Source: Nitrospirota bacterium (GTDB taxonomy: Bacteria; Nitrospirota; Nitrospiria; Nitrospirales; Nitrospiraceae). From it: a stretch of DNA of 64,000 nt. A program made the translations under genes and the position numbers. This document shows positions 56,847 through 64,000 of this stretch, one piece after another (position 1 is the first letter of the stretch; each line of letters starts with the position of its first letter). The DNA lies in contig JACRLR010000007.1 in the NCBI GenBank assembly GCA_016219645.1, positions 124,001-188,000 of the forward strand, given 5' to 3'. Under the pieces are notes generated by a model that saw only the letters and a program-made list of their open reading frames with translations, was not told the origin of the DNA and did not search any database.

Positions 56847-56966
56847 ATGCAATTTCATCTTTTCACAGCACTCTTCCTCAGTTGGGTGGGCGCTTCACTC
56901 ACGATCGGTCTTTTGATGTTCATCGCATCATTCGACCGAGATCCCGGAAATGATTTTAAGCCCTGA
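56847..56966 (+). CDS. 39-residue single-pass membrane peptide
   Basis: Reads MQFHLFTALFLSWVGASLTI, then GLLMFIASFDRDPGNDFKP. One membrane segment (about 5-29) is followed by a short acidic tail. GGGAGGGG lies 7-8 bp before the ATG. It sits in the gap between the OmpR-family regulator and the stand-alone receiver, downstream of the 11-bp-period repeats. Function unknown; it could modulate a membrane kinase or the porin. Confidence 0.6.
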   Translation: MQFHLFTALFLSWVGASLTIGLLMFIASFDRDPGNDFKP

Positions 56967-57054
56967 GTAGGCCCATGGCGCCAACGAGCACAGACAGGTC
57001 CACTCCACCGGCTGAGCCGTCACAATGAATGGGCCAGATGAAGGAGAAAATGGG

Positions 57055-57495
57055 ATGGGACTAGAACTCCCTTCGCACAATAACAAACGAATCCTTCTGG
57101 TTGAAGACGACAGGCGGATCATCAATTTTATGCAGCGAGGCCTTGAGGCTGAAGGCATAACACTGGACGTCGTCTCGGCCAAAACCCCAGCACTCCACCT
57201 GACTGAATCCCGTCGTTACAACACCATTATCCTTGACATCTATCTTGGAGATGAGAACGGCCTGGATATCTGCCGGACCCTCCGGCAGCGCTCGATCGAT
57301 ACTCCGGTCCTCGTCATGACGGCCAAGGATAGTATGGAGCTGCGGGAAGCCAGTGCGACCGCCGGGGCCAACGCATATCTCCCGAAACCATTCTCTTTCG
57401 ACGATCTACTCAGCACACTTGAGAAAATGCGCCAAGCCTATCTGACAATTGACATAACAGTCCCAACGGGGTTTCCTGCGCAAGTCCGCGCCTGA
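57055..57495 (+). CDS. Stand-alone response regulator receiver
   Basis: 146 residues from MGLELPSHNN, with GAAGGAGA upstream; an in-frame ATG at 57025 has no Shine-Dalgarno. Receiver with VEDDRR, phosphoacceptor Asp61 (TIILDIYLG), MTAKDS and the Lys in YLPKPF; no output domain. Its helix 1 (FMQRGLEAEGI) closely resembles that of the 55972 regulator (FIKRGLVAEGH), so the two are probably related by duplication and may share the same kinase. Confidence 0.9.
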   Translation: MGLELPSHNNKRILLVEDDRRIINFMQRGLEAEGITLDVVSAKTPALHLTESRRYNTIILDIYLGDENGLDICRTLRQRSIDTPVLVMTAKDSMELREASATAGANAYLPKPFSFDDLLSTLEKMRQAYLTIDITVPTGFPAQVRA

Positions 57496-57537
57496 ACCAC
57501 GCAAGACCAATGTATTTTCCTGACCGTGGAGGCCGAA

Positions 57538-57894
57538 ATGGAACAGAAACAGTGGGAATGGGCGATGACCGATAGTCAGAACGGCCACAGCGAGCGGGCC
57601 GCGTTGATGAGACCGATCCCGTATGAGATGACGCCATCCGCCGGCGCCGGAGCCCCAGTTTTAGCGGCTCGCTGTGGGAAGGTGCTCTCGCTGAACATCA
57701 GCAGCGGAGGGATGCTGGTCTTGATGGACCAGTCCCCGGAGATCGGGCAGGTGCTCAGGGTCCTGATTCCGACACCCATCTTGCAGACAGAAACACCGAC
57801 CCTTGCCGAAGTCCGCTGGACAAGAAAACTGCCGTTTGAGCAGCCCGATGGGAATGAGGCACATTTTGTCGGGTTGAGATTCATGTTTTGCTGA
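57538..57894 (+). CDS. PilZ-domain protein
   Basis: 118 residues from MEQKQWEWAM; a GTG 12 bases upstream is possible. The segment VLSLNISSGGMLVLMDQSPEIGQVLRVLIPTP contains NxSxxG, and RWTRKLP...HFVGLRFMF closes the barrel, as in c-di-GMP-binding PilZ. An RxxxR is not evident at the usual place. Next to the stand-alone receiver on the same strand, 42 bp apart. Confidence 0.8.
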   Translation: MEQKQWEWAMTDSQNGHSERAALMRPIPYEMTPSAGAGAPVLAARCGKVLSLNISSGGMLVLMDQSPEIGQVLRVLIPTPILQTETPTLAEVRWTRKLPFEQPDGNEAHFVGLRFMFC

Positions 57895-58086
57895 ACCTCA
57901 CATCATAGCGTTATGCGCTAAACACAACGCGGGCTCGCAAGGCCAGCGGATTCTCCGAAGTCACTCAGGCAGACATGTGCCAACTCCTGCCAGTGACCTA
58001 GAAGTCTGCCCGAGGACTGTCATTTGTGCTGCGGCAGACGATCCCCAAGCCTTCAGGTTGCAACGAAGGATTCCCCGGACAAGGTT

Positions 58087-58521
58087 TTAAGGAATCTCGT
58101 CGAGAAGAGTGGATTGGATCGTCGGCAACGGTGCAGTTTGGCGGGGAGGACCGGGGAGGACGCGTGCTACGCCGGCCTGGTTGGTGCCCTGGATCAGTCC
58201 AATCGAAAGTTGCGGCCCGAGCGTAGTCACAGCCCCGCTCCAGGCCTGACCAGTTGTGGGATTCCGAAAGCTATACGATTGAAAATTGTTCCCCGGGTTG
58301 TAGAGAAATCCCTGCGTGCCTTGATTGTCGAGATAGAGACTTCCCGGCCCAGGCAGTGTGAACAGCGGGGCAACCCCTCCATTGAAGGCACGAACACTGG
58401 AGATTGTCTGCCCCCACGCCTTTGCATCCAACGACGGAAGCGTGAACAACGGCAGGGCCAATAGGGAGAGCAGCAGGACTGGCACGATCGTTCGCTTGAC
58501 CCTAGGGGGCTGTAATCTCAT
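58087..58521 (-). CDS. Hypothetical exported protein
   Basis: 144 residues. A signal peptide (about 1-37, TIVPVLLLSLLALPLFTLPSL) is followed by a Gly/Pro/Asn-rich mature region (GPGSLYLDNQGTQGFLYNPGNNFQSYSFRNPTTG) without recognised family. Divergent from the TolC-like gene. A TATAAT-like box lies immediately upstream of the ATG on the minus strand. Confidence 0.7.
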   Translation of the reverse strand: MRLQPPRVKRTIVPVLLLSLLALPLFTLPSLDAKAWGQTISSVRAFNGGVAPLFTLPGPGSLYLDNQGTQGFLYNPGNNFQSYSFRNPTTGQAWSGAVTTLGPQLSIGLIQGTNQAGVARVLPGPPRQTAPLPTIQSTLLDEIP

Positions 58522-58533
58522 TATAATTAGTCC

Positions 58534-58562
58534 ATGACAGACAGGCTGGGTTTCATTATAGT
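58534..58562 (+). promoter_or_regulatory. Putative promoter of the TolC-like gene
   Basis: ATGACA, 17 bp, TATAGT. The predicted transcript begins near 58569, downstream of the first in-frame ATG (58563), which supports the ATG at 58599 as the start. Confidence 0.5.
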
Positions 58563-58598
58563 ATGCACAAAGACCTCTTGTCGATTAAAGGGTGCGTC

Positions 58599-60164
58599 AT
58601 GGAGCTGGGTACCGGGATCAATCGATGGTGGTATACATGCGGCTCTGCCGTCTGCATAGGCCTGCTCCTCTCACCCAGTCTCAGTTGGGGTTCGGATGAA
58701 AGCAAATCCCCGCCTGCCGAACAACGCGAAACTATATCCCTCGCCGACGCGGCCATTCGCGCGCTGCAGCATAATCTTGACATCAGCATCAGCCGCCAAA
58801 CAAAAGAGAGTCGGCTGGCCGACATTACCGTTGAACAGGCCAAGTTCGACCCGACTCTTAGCGTGAACGGCCAGTACAACCGGATCGTGAGCCCGCTCAA
58901 TCGGCCCGTGTTCGGCGCTACCGGCAATAGCCTGACCGGGATTGACACGTTTGACCAACGCACCCGATCCGTCACGTTGGATGCCACGACAAATCTACTG
59001 ACCGGCGGCAACATCGATCTGAACTATAGCCCGTCGCGAACCAATGTGAACCAGAACCTGGCCACAGGGTTCCTGTTCAACCCTTCCTATACAGGTGGCC
59101 TCGCGCTCACCCTCACACAGCCTCTGCTCCGCAATGCCGGCATTGGCATCACCAAGACCTTCATCCTGGTCGCTCAGAATAATGCTATTGTGGAAGAACA
59201 TGTCTTTCGCGATCGCGTCCTCTCAGTCCTCGCCACCGTGGAACAGACCTATTGGGAAGTCGTCTTCGCCAATGAGAACCTGAAGGTTGCTGAAGCTGCC
59301 TTGAAGGCGGCACAGGAGCTCGGCGCCAGCAACCGCGCGAAGGCGAAGGCCGGCATCATGTCGCTCGTCGATGTCTTGCAAGCCGAGGCGGCCGTTGCGT
59401 CGCGGGTGGAGCAGGTCCTGGTCGCGGACAAAGCGATCCGGGACCAGGAGGATCAATTGCGCCGGTTGCTCAATCCAGGAGAAGAAAACCTGCGTCAAGA
59501 CGTCCGAGTGACTCCCCTCGACAAGCCGACCGTAACTTTGGAACCCATCAGCCTGGAAGAAGCCATCGACACGGCCATCGAGTTACGGCCGGAAATCGCC
59601 CAGGCAAAAAAGAACACGGAGACGAGCGAGCTCAACACAAAGTTTGCGAAAAATCAGATACTCCCGACCCTTTCGCTCCAAGGAACTATGGGACTAGCCG
59701 GGCTCGGGAAAGACTATACTGATTCCGTGAACCAGAACTTCAGCGGCGATTTCTATAATTATGGAGGAGGCCTTGTCTTAAGTTACCCGCTGGGCAACCG
59801 CTCAGCTTGGAGCACATACAACAAGCGGCAGCTGGAGGCCAAGAACGCTGAAGCCTCGCTGATGAATGTGCGGCAGCAAATTATCGTGGGAGTGCGCGAA
59901 GCGGTCAGGCGCGTCCAGACGGATTTCAAGCGGATCGAAACCACCAGATCGGCCAGAATCATGGCGGAGAAGCAGTTGCAGGCGGAACAAGAGCGACTGA
60001 AGGTGGGGTTGAGCACAACTCGCTTTGTCCTCGATTTTCAACGCGATCTTGCCATAGCCCAAGGGAACGAGTTGCGCGCCACAGTCGACTACAATAAATC
60101 GCTCTCCAATCTCGCGCGGCACAAAGCCACCACACTCGACCGTTATAATCTCCAGCTGAACTAG
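58599..60164 (+). CDS. TolC-family outer-membrane channel protein
   Basis: 521 residues from MELGTGINRWWYT. Signal peptide (about 1-31), then two OEP repeats with long helices (LADAAIRALQHNLDISISRQ; LEEAIDTAIELRPEIAQAKKN) and typical VLSVLATVEQTYWEVVFANENLKVAEAALKAAQEL. This is the trimeric exit duct of efflux or type I secretion. No membrane-fusion or RND/ABC pump gene is adjacent, so it may pair with pumps elsewhere. Its TAG stop is the first triplet of repeat E2. Confidence 0.93.
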   Translation: MELGTGINRWWYTCGSAVCIGLLLSPSLSWGSDESKSPPAEQRETISLADAAIRALQHNLDISISRQTKESRLADITVEQAKFDPTLSVNGQYNRIVSPLNRPVFGATGNSLTGIDTFDQRTRSVTLDATTNLLTGGNIDLNYSPSRTNVNQNLATGFLFNPSYTGGLALTLTQPLLRNAGIGITKTFILVAQNNAIVEEHVFRDRVLSVLATVEQTYWEVVFANENLKVAEAALKAAQELGASNRAKAKAGIMSLVDVLQAEAAVASRVEQVLVADKAIRDQEDQLRRLLNPGEENLRQDVRVTPLDKPTVTLEPISLEEAIDTAIELRPEIAQAKKNTETSELNTKFAKNQILPTLSLQGTMGLAGLGKDYTDSVNQNFSGDFYNYGGGLVLSYPLGNRSAWSTYNKRQLEAKNAEASLMNVRQQIIVGVREAVRRVQTDFKRIETTRSARIMAEKQLQAEQERLKVGLSTTRFVLDFQRDLAIAQGNELRATVDYNKSLSNLARHKATTLDRYNLQLN

Positions 60165-60344
60165 CCCGCATTATTCATGAAGCTTCTGCTACAAGCGTGG
60201 ATACGCGGCTGTGACGGGCAGTCTCGCCGTTCAGCCCTTCGACATACTGCACGAGTATGCCTCAGGGCTTCACGCCTCCGAGTGCCCGTCTCGCTTCGCG
60301 TCTGCACGCTTTCGCAACGAACCTTCATGAATATTGCGGGCTGA
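60161..60344. repeat. MITE-like repeat E2
   Basis: 184 bp. The left end is CTAGCCCGCATTATTCATGA; the complement of the right end is CAGCCCGCAATATTCATGAA. The centre contains GCATACTCGTGCAGTATG-like inverted sequence (ATACTGCACGAGTAT). Same family as E1, with matching ends and a similar centre but diverged arms. The left TAG is the stop of the TolC-like gene. Confidence 0.8.
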
Positions 60345-60352
60345 CCTCCACG

Positions 60353-61063
60353 ATGGCACCTGAGCCTGGCCTGTATGCGACCGCAGCTCAGGCCAAAGAA
60401 CGCGGAGCAGCTCTCGCGCTGTTCCCTGCCGCTACGACACTTGCCTTCTATGCCATTCCCGCTTCGCTCCAAGAACAGACGGTGATTCAGTTTGTGCCCC
60501 AAATCGTTGCCTACATAGCCTTAGGCCTTTGGGCCATGCGCAACCGCCCCTTCGTATCGCTACTTGGGCTGGGAAAGGGGAACCTATCGAACGGCCTCCG
60601 CTGGGGACTGTTGACAGGTCTGCTCCTCAGTTGCCTGAATACGCTCGTGATCCTCACAGTTTACCCGCATCTGGGCTATGACATCAGTTTCCTCAAGACC
60701 ACACCTCATGGCCGACTCCCCTTCTTGATCATGGTTCCCTGGTTTATCACTAGCATTGCCTTCTTTGTCGAACTGAATTTCCGTGGATTTCTCCTCGGCC
60801 GACTGGCCGCACTTGAATCAGGACTGTGGAGGTCCGGCTCAGTCCAACGTTTCTCGCCGCTCGCCCTCATCACCTGCGCACTGATATTTGCTTTCGACCC
60901 CTTTATGGTGAATACTTTCCAGCACCTGCATTGGATCGCACTGTGGGACGGTCTCATCTGGGGAATCATCTGGCTACGTACGGGCAATCTCTACATCACG
61001 ATCGTTGCGCATGCAGTCGAAGTGATGGTGATGTATCTGGCGGTGAGAGCGGCGATTGAGTAA
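60353..61063 (+). CDS. CPBP-like (CAAX protease family) membrane protein
   Basis: 236 residues from MAPEPGLYATAAQ with seven or eight hydrophobic segments. FFVELNFRGFLLGR corresponds to motif 1 (EExxxR, here VExxxR); HLHWIALWDGLIWG and YITIVAHAVEV correspond to motifs 2 and 3, with the last Asn replaced by Val. With two positions altered, protease activity is doubtful. The open frame upstream to 60257 runs through repeat E2 and is not part of the gene. Confidence 0.7.
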   Translation: MAPEPGLYATAAQAKERGAALALFPAATTLAFYAIPASLQEQTVIQFVPQIVAYIALGLWAMRNRPFVSLLGLGKGNLSNGLRWGLLTGLLLSCLNTLVILTVYPHLGYDISFLKTTPHGRLPFLIMVPWFITSIAFFVELNFRGFLLGRLAALESGLWRSGSVQRFSPLALITCALIFAFDPFMVNTFQHLHWIALWDGLIWGIIWLRTGNLYITIVAHAVEVMVMYLAVRAAIE

Positions 61064-61096
61064 GAATCTTTTGATCGGCACTTCGATAACCACGCG

Positions 61097-62116
61097 ATGA
61101 ACCCGTCGTTTTCAAGCCAGCTCATCAATGATGTCTTCGGTGACCCCGGCATCTATGTGGAGATCCGCTGGTCTAAAAGAGCCCTGCTCTTTGATCTCGG
61201 TCACAATGATGGTCTTGGGCCAACCAGATTGTTGAGGGCCAGCGAAATTTTCGTGTCCCACACACACATGGACCACTTCATCGGGTTCGATACTGTTCTT
61301 CGCGTGGCCTTAGGGCGAGGCAAGACACTCAGGCTGTTCGGCCCTCCCGGATTGATCGACAATGTGCAGGGGAAGCTCCGAGGCTATACCTGGAATCTCG
61401 TCGACGGTTACCCCCTGACCCTCGACGTCCAAGAGTTTCACCCTCAGGAAATCCGGCGGGCACGGTTCAGCGCAACCAACGGATTCCACCTGGTTGAACA
61501 ACCGGCCCGCCCTCTCGCGTCGGAACCATCCACAGGCCAATTTATTGTCCTCAACGATCCCATGTTCACCATCAGCGCAGTCGCCTTGAATCATCGCATC
61601 CCCTCGTTCGCCTATTCCCTGCAGGAGCAGTTCCACATCAACGTCAACAAGGAGAAACTGCATGAGGCCGGCCTGCCTATCGGCGCATGGCTCAAAGACG
61701 TGAAGCAATATATCTGGCAGGGCCAGCCGGACACCTTCCACTTTATGGCCACGCTCTACGATGAGCATCGCCGGCAAGAGCGCGAATTCGTTTTAGGAGA
61801 AGTGAAGGAACGGTTTCTCACCATCTCCCGCGGGCAGAAGCTCACCTACGTCGTTGACGCGCGATACGACGAAGAGAACGAAGCGAAGATCGTATCACTC
61901 GCCCAAGGCGCGGATCTCTTCTATTGTGAATCCCCGTATCTGGATACCGATGCCGGAAAGGCCCGCGACCGCTACCATCTGACCGCAAGGCAGGCCGGAC
62001 TCATGGCACGCAAGGCCCAGGTTCGCGACTTCGTTGTGTTTCACTTCTCTCCACGGTATACCGGTCAGGGTGAAGTATTGGAGCGGGAAGCGATGGATGC
62101 GTTTCAAGGAATCTGA
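61097..62116 (+). CDS. Metallo-beta-lactamase-fold protein, RNase Z-like
   Basis: 339 residues. SHTHMDHFIGFDTVLR is the HxHxDH zinc motif. Other ligands are probably in NHRIPSFAYSL (His with following RIPS, a hallmark of RNase Z-type proteins), DARYDE and the C-terminal FHFSPRY (HxSxRY, an RNase Z feature). Related to tRNase Z but without the long flexible-arm sequence; its substrate may be different. Confidence 0.88.
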   Translation: MNPSFSSQLINDVFGDPGIYVEIRWSKRALLFDLGHNDGLGPTRLLRASEIFVSHTHMDHFIGFDTVLRVALGRGKTLRLFGPPGLIDNVQGKLRGYTWNLVDGYPLTLDVQEFHPQEIRRARFSATNGFHLVEQPARPLASEPSTGQFIVLNDPMFTISAVALNHRIPSFAYSLQEQFHINVNKEKLHEAGLPIGAWLKDVKQYIWQGQPDTFHFMATLYDEHRRQEREFVLGEVKERFLTISRGQKLTYVVDARYDEENEAKIVSLAQGADLFYCESPYLDTDAGKARDRYHLTARQAGLMARKAQVRDFVVFHFSPRYTGQGEVLEREAMDAFQGI

Positions 62117-62128
62117 GGAGGACCTACA

Positions 62129-62467
62129 GTGAATGACGTCATGAAGTATGCCCTGTACTTTCTGTTGGGGGGGACAATCGTCAGCCTCTCCACCTACCTC
62201 GGCTCTCAAGGCAAGTCCTTCCTCGCTGCCTTTGCCAGCACCTTTCCCGCCATCACCGGCGCCACATTTGTGCTGATCTATCTGAACGGCGGCAACGAGG
62301 CGATCGTGAGCTACGCAAAAAGCTTGCTGTGGTTCGTTCCGCCCTGGGTCGTCTATGTCATTGCCATGATCGTGGTCGTCCCCCGCTTCGGCTTCTGGCC
62401 CGCCATGATCGGGTCCCTCGTGTTGTATTTGGGCTGTGTGGGGCTGGTGAAGATTGGCTTGAAATAA
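62129..62467 (+). CDS. Small membrane protein, GlpM/DUF3147-like
   Basis: 112 residues starting at GTG, with GAGGAGG 7 bp upstream. Four membrane segments (about 5-22, 30-50, 62-82 and 88-108). The pattern FPAITGATFVLIY, then LWFVPPWVVYVIAMIVV resembles E. coli GlpM and DUF3147 proteins; the match is by eye. Follows the MBL-fold gene by 12 bp and is probably in the same operon. Confidence 0.65.
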   Translation: MNDVMKYALYFLLGGTIVSLSTYLGSQGKSFLAAFASTFPAITGATFVLIYLNGGNEAIVSYAKSLLWFVPPWVVYVIAMIVVVPRFGFWPAMIGSLVLYLGCVGLVKIGLK

Positions 62468-62568
62468 TCGACCGGGTCATTGGCGCTGGGCAGGTCCATG
62501 TGACTGGAAATGCCGGCTAGCCCCCAAGGGGGATGGCGTCCCGACTGCCCGCTGAATACGGCCTGATC

Positions 62569-62895
62569 CTACTGTGGCTCCACAACCACCGCTGTGCCCA
62601 CGGCAGTGACCATCAGCATGCTGCTGTTGGCGCCGATCGTTTCATAGTCGATATCGATGCCGACGATGGCGTTGGCGCCCAGATGACGAGCCTGCTCGCG
62701 CATTTCACCAAGTGCAATGTCTTTGGCCTTGCGTAGTTCGGCTTCATAGGCCGCCGATCGGCCGCCCACGATATCGCGAACCGACGCGAAAAAATCGCGG
62801 AAGATGTTCGCGCCGAGGATGGCGTCTCCGGAGACCAACCCTAAATACTTGACTGCATGCTTTCCATCAATGCTCGGTGTTGTTGATAAAATCAT
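62569..62895 (-). CDS. YbjQ/UPF0145-family protein
   Basis: 108 residues from [12 protein letters not shown]. Seen: [63 protein letters not shown]. These are signatures of the UPF0145 family, which forms ring-shaped oligomers of unknown function and is sometimes annotated as a heavy-metal-binding domain. GGGAGGGAG upstream supports the start. Confidence 0.93.
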   Translation of the reverse strand: MILSTTPSIDGKHAVKYLGLVSGDAILGANIFRDFFASVRDIVGGRSAAYEAELRKAKDIALGEMREQARHLGANAIVGIDIDYETIGANSSMLMVTAVGTAVVVEPQ

Positions 62896-63071
62896 AACTC
62901 CCTCCCGTTGTCCGGCCCATCCTCTCACTGTTGGAAGGAATCGCAAAGCCTTTCGCCGATTCCTCCGATACCAGAAGCGGCGGAGAAATTACAATTACCT
63001 AGGCACTCTTTTGGGGCTGTAGTATAACAACAGTTGACGGGCAAGACAGACCCATTGAGAAAGGACAGGCA

Positions 63072-63416
63072 ATGGCTGGATTTGTCATGCGAAAGAACAG
63101 CCGGCTCAAGAGACTGGTGCCAGTGCGATATCTTCGTGATGGGATCGCCGGTGAAGGAATCATAAAAGATCTCTCTCTGAGCGGGAGTTACATTACCGGG
63201 AATGAACCGGTCTCGATTGGAATGTCGCTCAACTTGCAAGTGTTTGTACCGGGAGACTCGGAGCCATTGCTGATCGATCACGCCGTCGTAAAATGGGTCA
63301 AGGGATCTGAATTTGGCGTAGATTTCGATACCTCCAGGCCAAAGGAAACCAAGCAACTCACCAAGGTCATCGCTTCACTGGTCAAAGCCCATCATGGCTC
63401 ACCCCGTAATGGATAA
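63072..63416 (+). CDS. PilZ-domain c-di-GMP-binding protein
   Basis: 114 residues. It has RLKRLVPVR (RxxxR region) and DLSLSGSYI (DxSxxG), followed by a complete barrel ending VVKWVKGSEFGVDF. With both ligand motifs present it is the best c-di-GMP receptor candidate in the window. Stand-alone domain, so it presumably acts by binding a partner protein. Confidence 0.9.
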   Translation: MAGFVMRKNSRLKRLVPVRYLRDGIAGEGIIKDLSLSGSYITGNEPVSIGMSLNLQVFVPGDSEPLLIDHAVVKWVKGSEFGVDFDTSRPKETKQLTKVIASLVKAHHGSPRNG

Positions 63417-63436
63417 GTGGCGATCGAACAGCTCGG

Positions 63437-63838
63437 CTCAGGTCTCTGAATATCCACTCCATATAATAAAGGCATGGCCGGGTCCTCGGCCAAGCCAGCT
63501 GAGCAGGGGTTGGCCGATATAATACGCAGCTGCTGTCCCGCCAGCCTCCGTTACGCCCCGCCTGTCCCAGCAACCCCGCAACCAGCACCCGCAACAATGG
63601 AGAGAGGCCTGCTTTGCCACGAAGGAGATGGCCTGGCCTTGCCAAACTGACCGTGACCATGCTAGCGTGCCACGGTTATAGCGTTCGGGAGATGACCTTC
63701 TCCTCGTACAATTTCGTGCGGGGAGGAACAGCATAAAATTCATATCGACGTCACGGACGTCGCTCGACTTGAGAATAAGGGGGCAACCCCTCGCCTGTGA
63801 CAACAGGCGCTCTGCAAGTCTTGAGAGGAGGTGAAGGC
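63437..63838 (+). promoter_or_regulatory. rpsB leader: Non-coding region with a structured rpsB leader
   Basis: About 400 bp without a recognisable gene. The last 150 bp hold three stem-loops: GGAGA/TCTCC (63688-63703), CGACGTC/GACGTCG (63746-63762) and CGCCTGT/ACAGGCG (63792-63809). They end 30 bp before the rpsB start and could be an S2-binding autoregulatory leader or attenuator. TATAAT-like boxes occur near 63460 and 63497 without good -35 partners. Confidence 0.45.
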
Positions 63839-64000
63839 ATGGGAGTGGTTTCGATCAAGGAATTGTTGGAAGCCGGTGTCCATTTTGGACATCAAACGAA
63901 CCGATGGAACCCGAAGATGAAAAAGTTCCTCTTTGGAGAGCGCAACGGTATCTATATCATCGATCTTCAACAAACACTGGCTCGAATGGAGCAAGCCTAT
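63839..64000 (+). CDS. rpsB: 30S ribosomal protein S2 (3' end outside window)
   Basis: The first 54 codons are visible: [20 protein letters not shown], then [26 protein letters not shown]. This is the invariant N-terminus of S2. A strong GAGGAGGTGA ribosome binding site precedes the ATG. The elongation factor gene tsf would be expected to follow outside the window. Confidence 0.97.
   Translation, partial: MGVVSIKELLEAGVHFGHQTNRWNPKMKKFLFGERNGIYIIDLQQTLARMEQAY

Noticed and set aside
60257-60352. Upstream extension of the CPBP-like protein
   Set aside because: It is encoded entirely by repeat E2 and lacks hydrophobic or conserved features.

Overview
The window is dense bacterial chromosome with moderately high GC and many short intergenic repeats. 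It most likely comes from the phylum Nitrospirota, probably the genus Nitrospira. The main clue is a Dop depupylase next to a proteasomal ATPase (ARC/Mpa); outside Actinobacteria these occur in few lineages, Nitrospira among them. Other support is the Gram-negative envelope (TolC-type channel, porin, FtsEX-EnvC, lipoproteins), the abundance of PilZ and two-component proteins, and recurrent hairpin repeats. The assignment is an inference from gene content; no database search was possible.

Layout. 1-3.1 kb: pupylation module (dop, truncated by the window edge, and ARC). 3.2-5.3 kb: thiamine genes thiS-thiG-thiE, with a MITE-like repeat between thiG and thiE. 5.4-14.6 kb: a long colinear minus-strand block ffh-rpsP-rimM-trmD-rplS-rnhB-yraN-ftsE-ftsX-envC-ctpA, linking protein targeting, ribosome and tRNA maturation, and cell-wall splitting at division. 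14.8-25.4 kb: uvrB, a DEAD-box helicase with an RRM protein, and small or hypothetical genes. 25.5-34.8 kb: tRNA-Leu(TAA), lgt, a small metallopeptidase, and addB-addA recombination nuclease genes. 34.8-39 kb: a three-gene sensor kinase, lipoprotein and sigma-54 activator operon (QseE/G/F-like). 39-45.2 kb: clpB and comM. 45.4-52 kb: a DUF255 thioredoxin-fold protein and a tandem duplication carrying two diverged M28 peptidases. 52-58 kb: porin, PstS-like protein, histidine kinase and response regulator, followed by a tiny membrane peptide, a stand-alone receiver and a PilZ protein. 58-64 kb: TolC-like protein, CPBP-like membrane protein, metallo-beta-lactamase-fold protein, small proteins, and the start of rpsB.

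Most unusual features. (1) A ~2.07-kb tandem duplication has nearly identical flanks while the peptidase gene between them has diverged strongly, and copy 2 has lost the catalytic glutamate. (2) Two families of MITE-like elements have terminal inverted repeats beginning with a stop triplet, which serves as the in-frame stop of the adjacent gene at all four loci. (3) Four hairpins are built from degenerate 6-7 nt units (TTTGGTT/TCTGGTT or ATGGTTA type) placed at gene ends. (4) ThiS has 15 residues after its glycine end. (5) Tandem palindromes precede the porin, and 11-bp-period direct repeats follow its response regulator. No CRISPR array, prophage or complete insertion sequence was seen.
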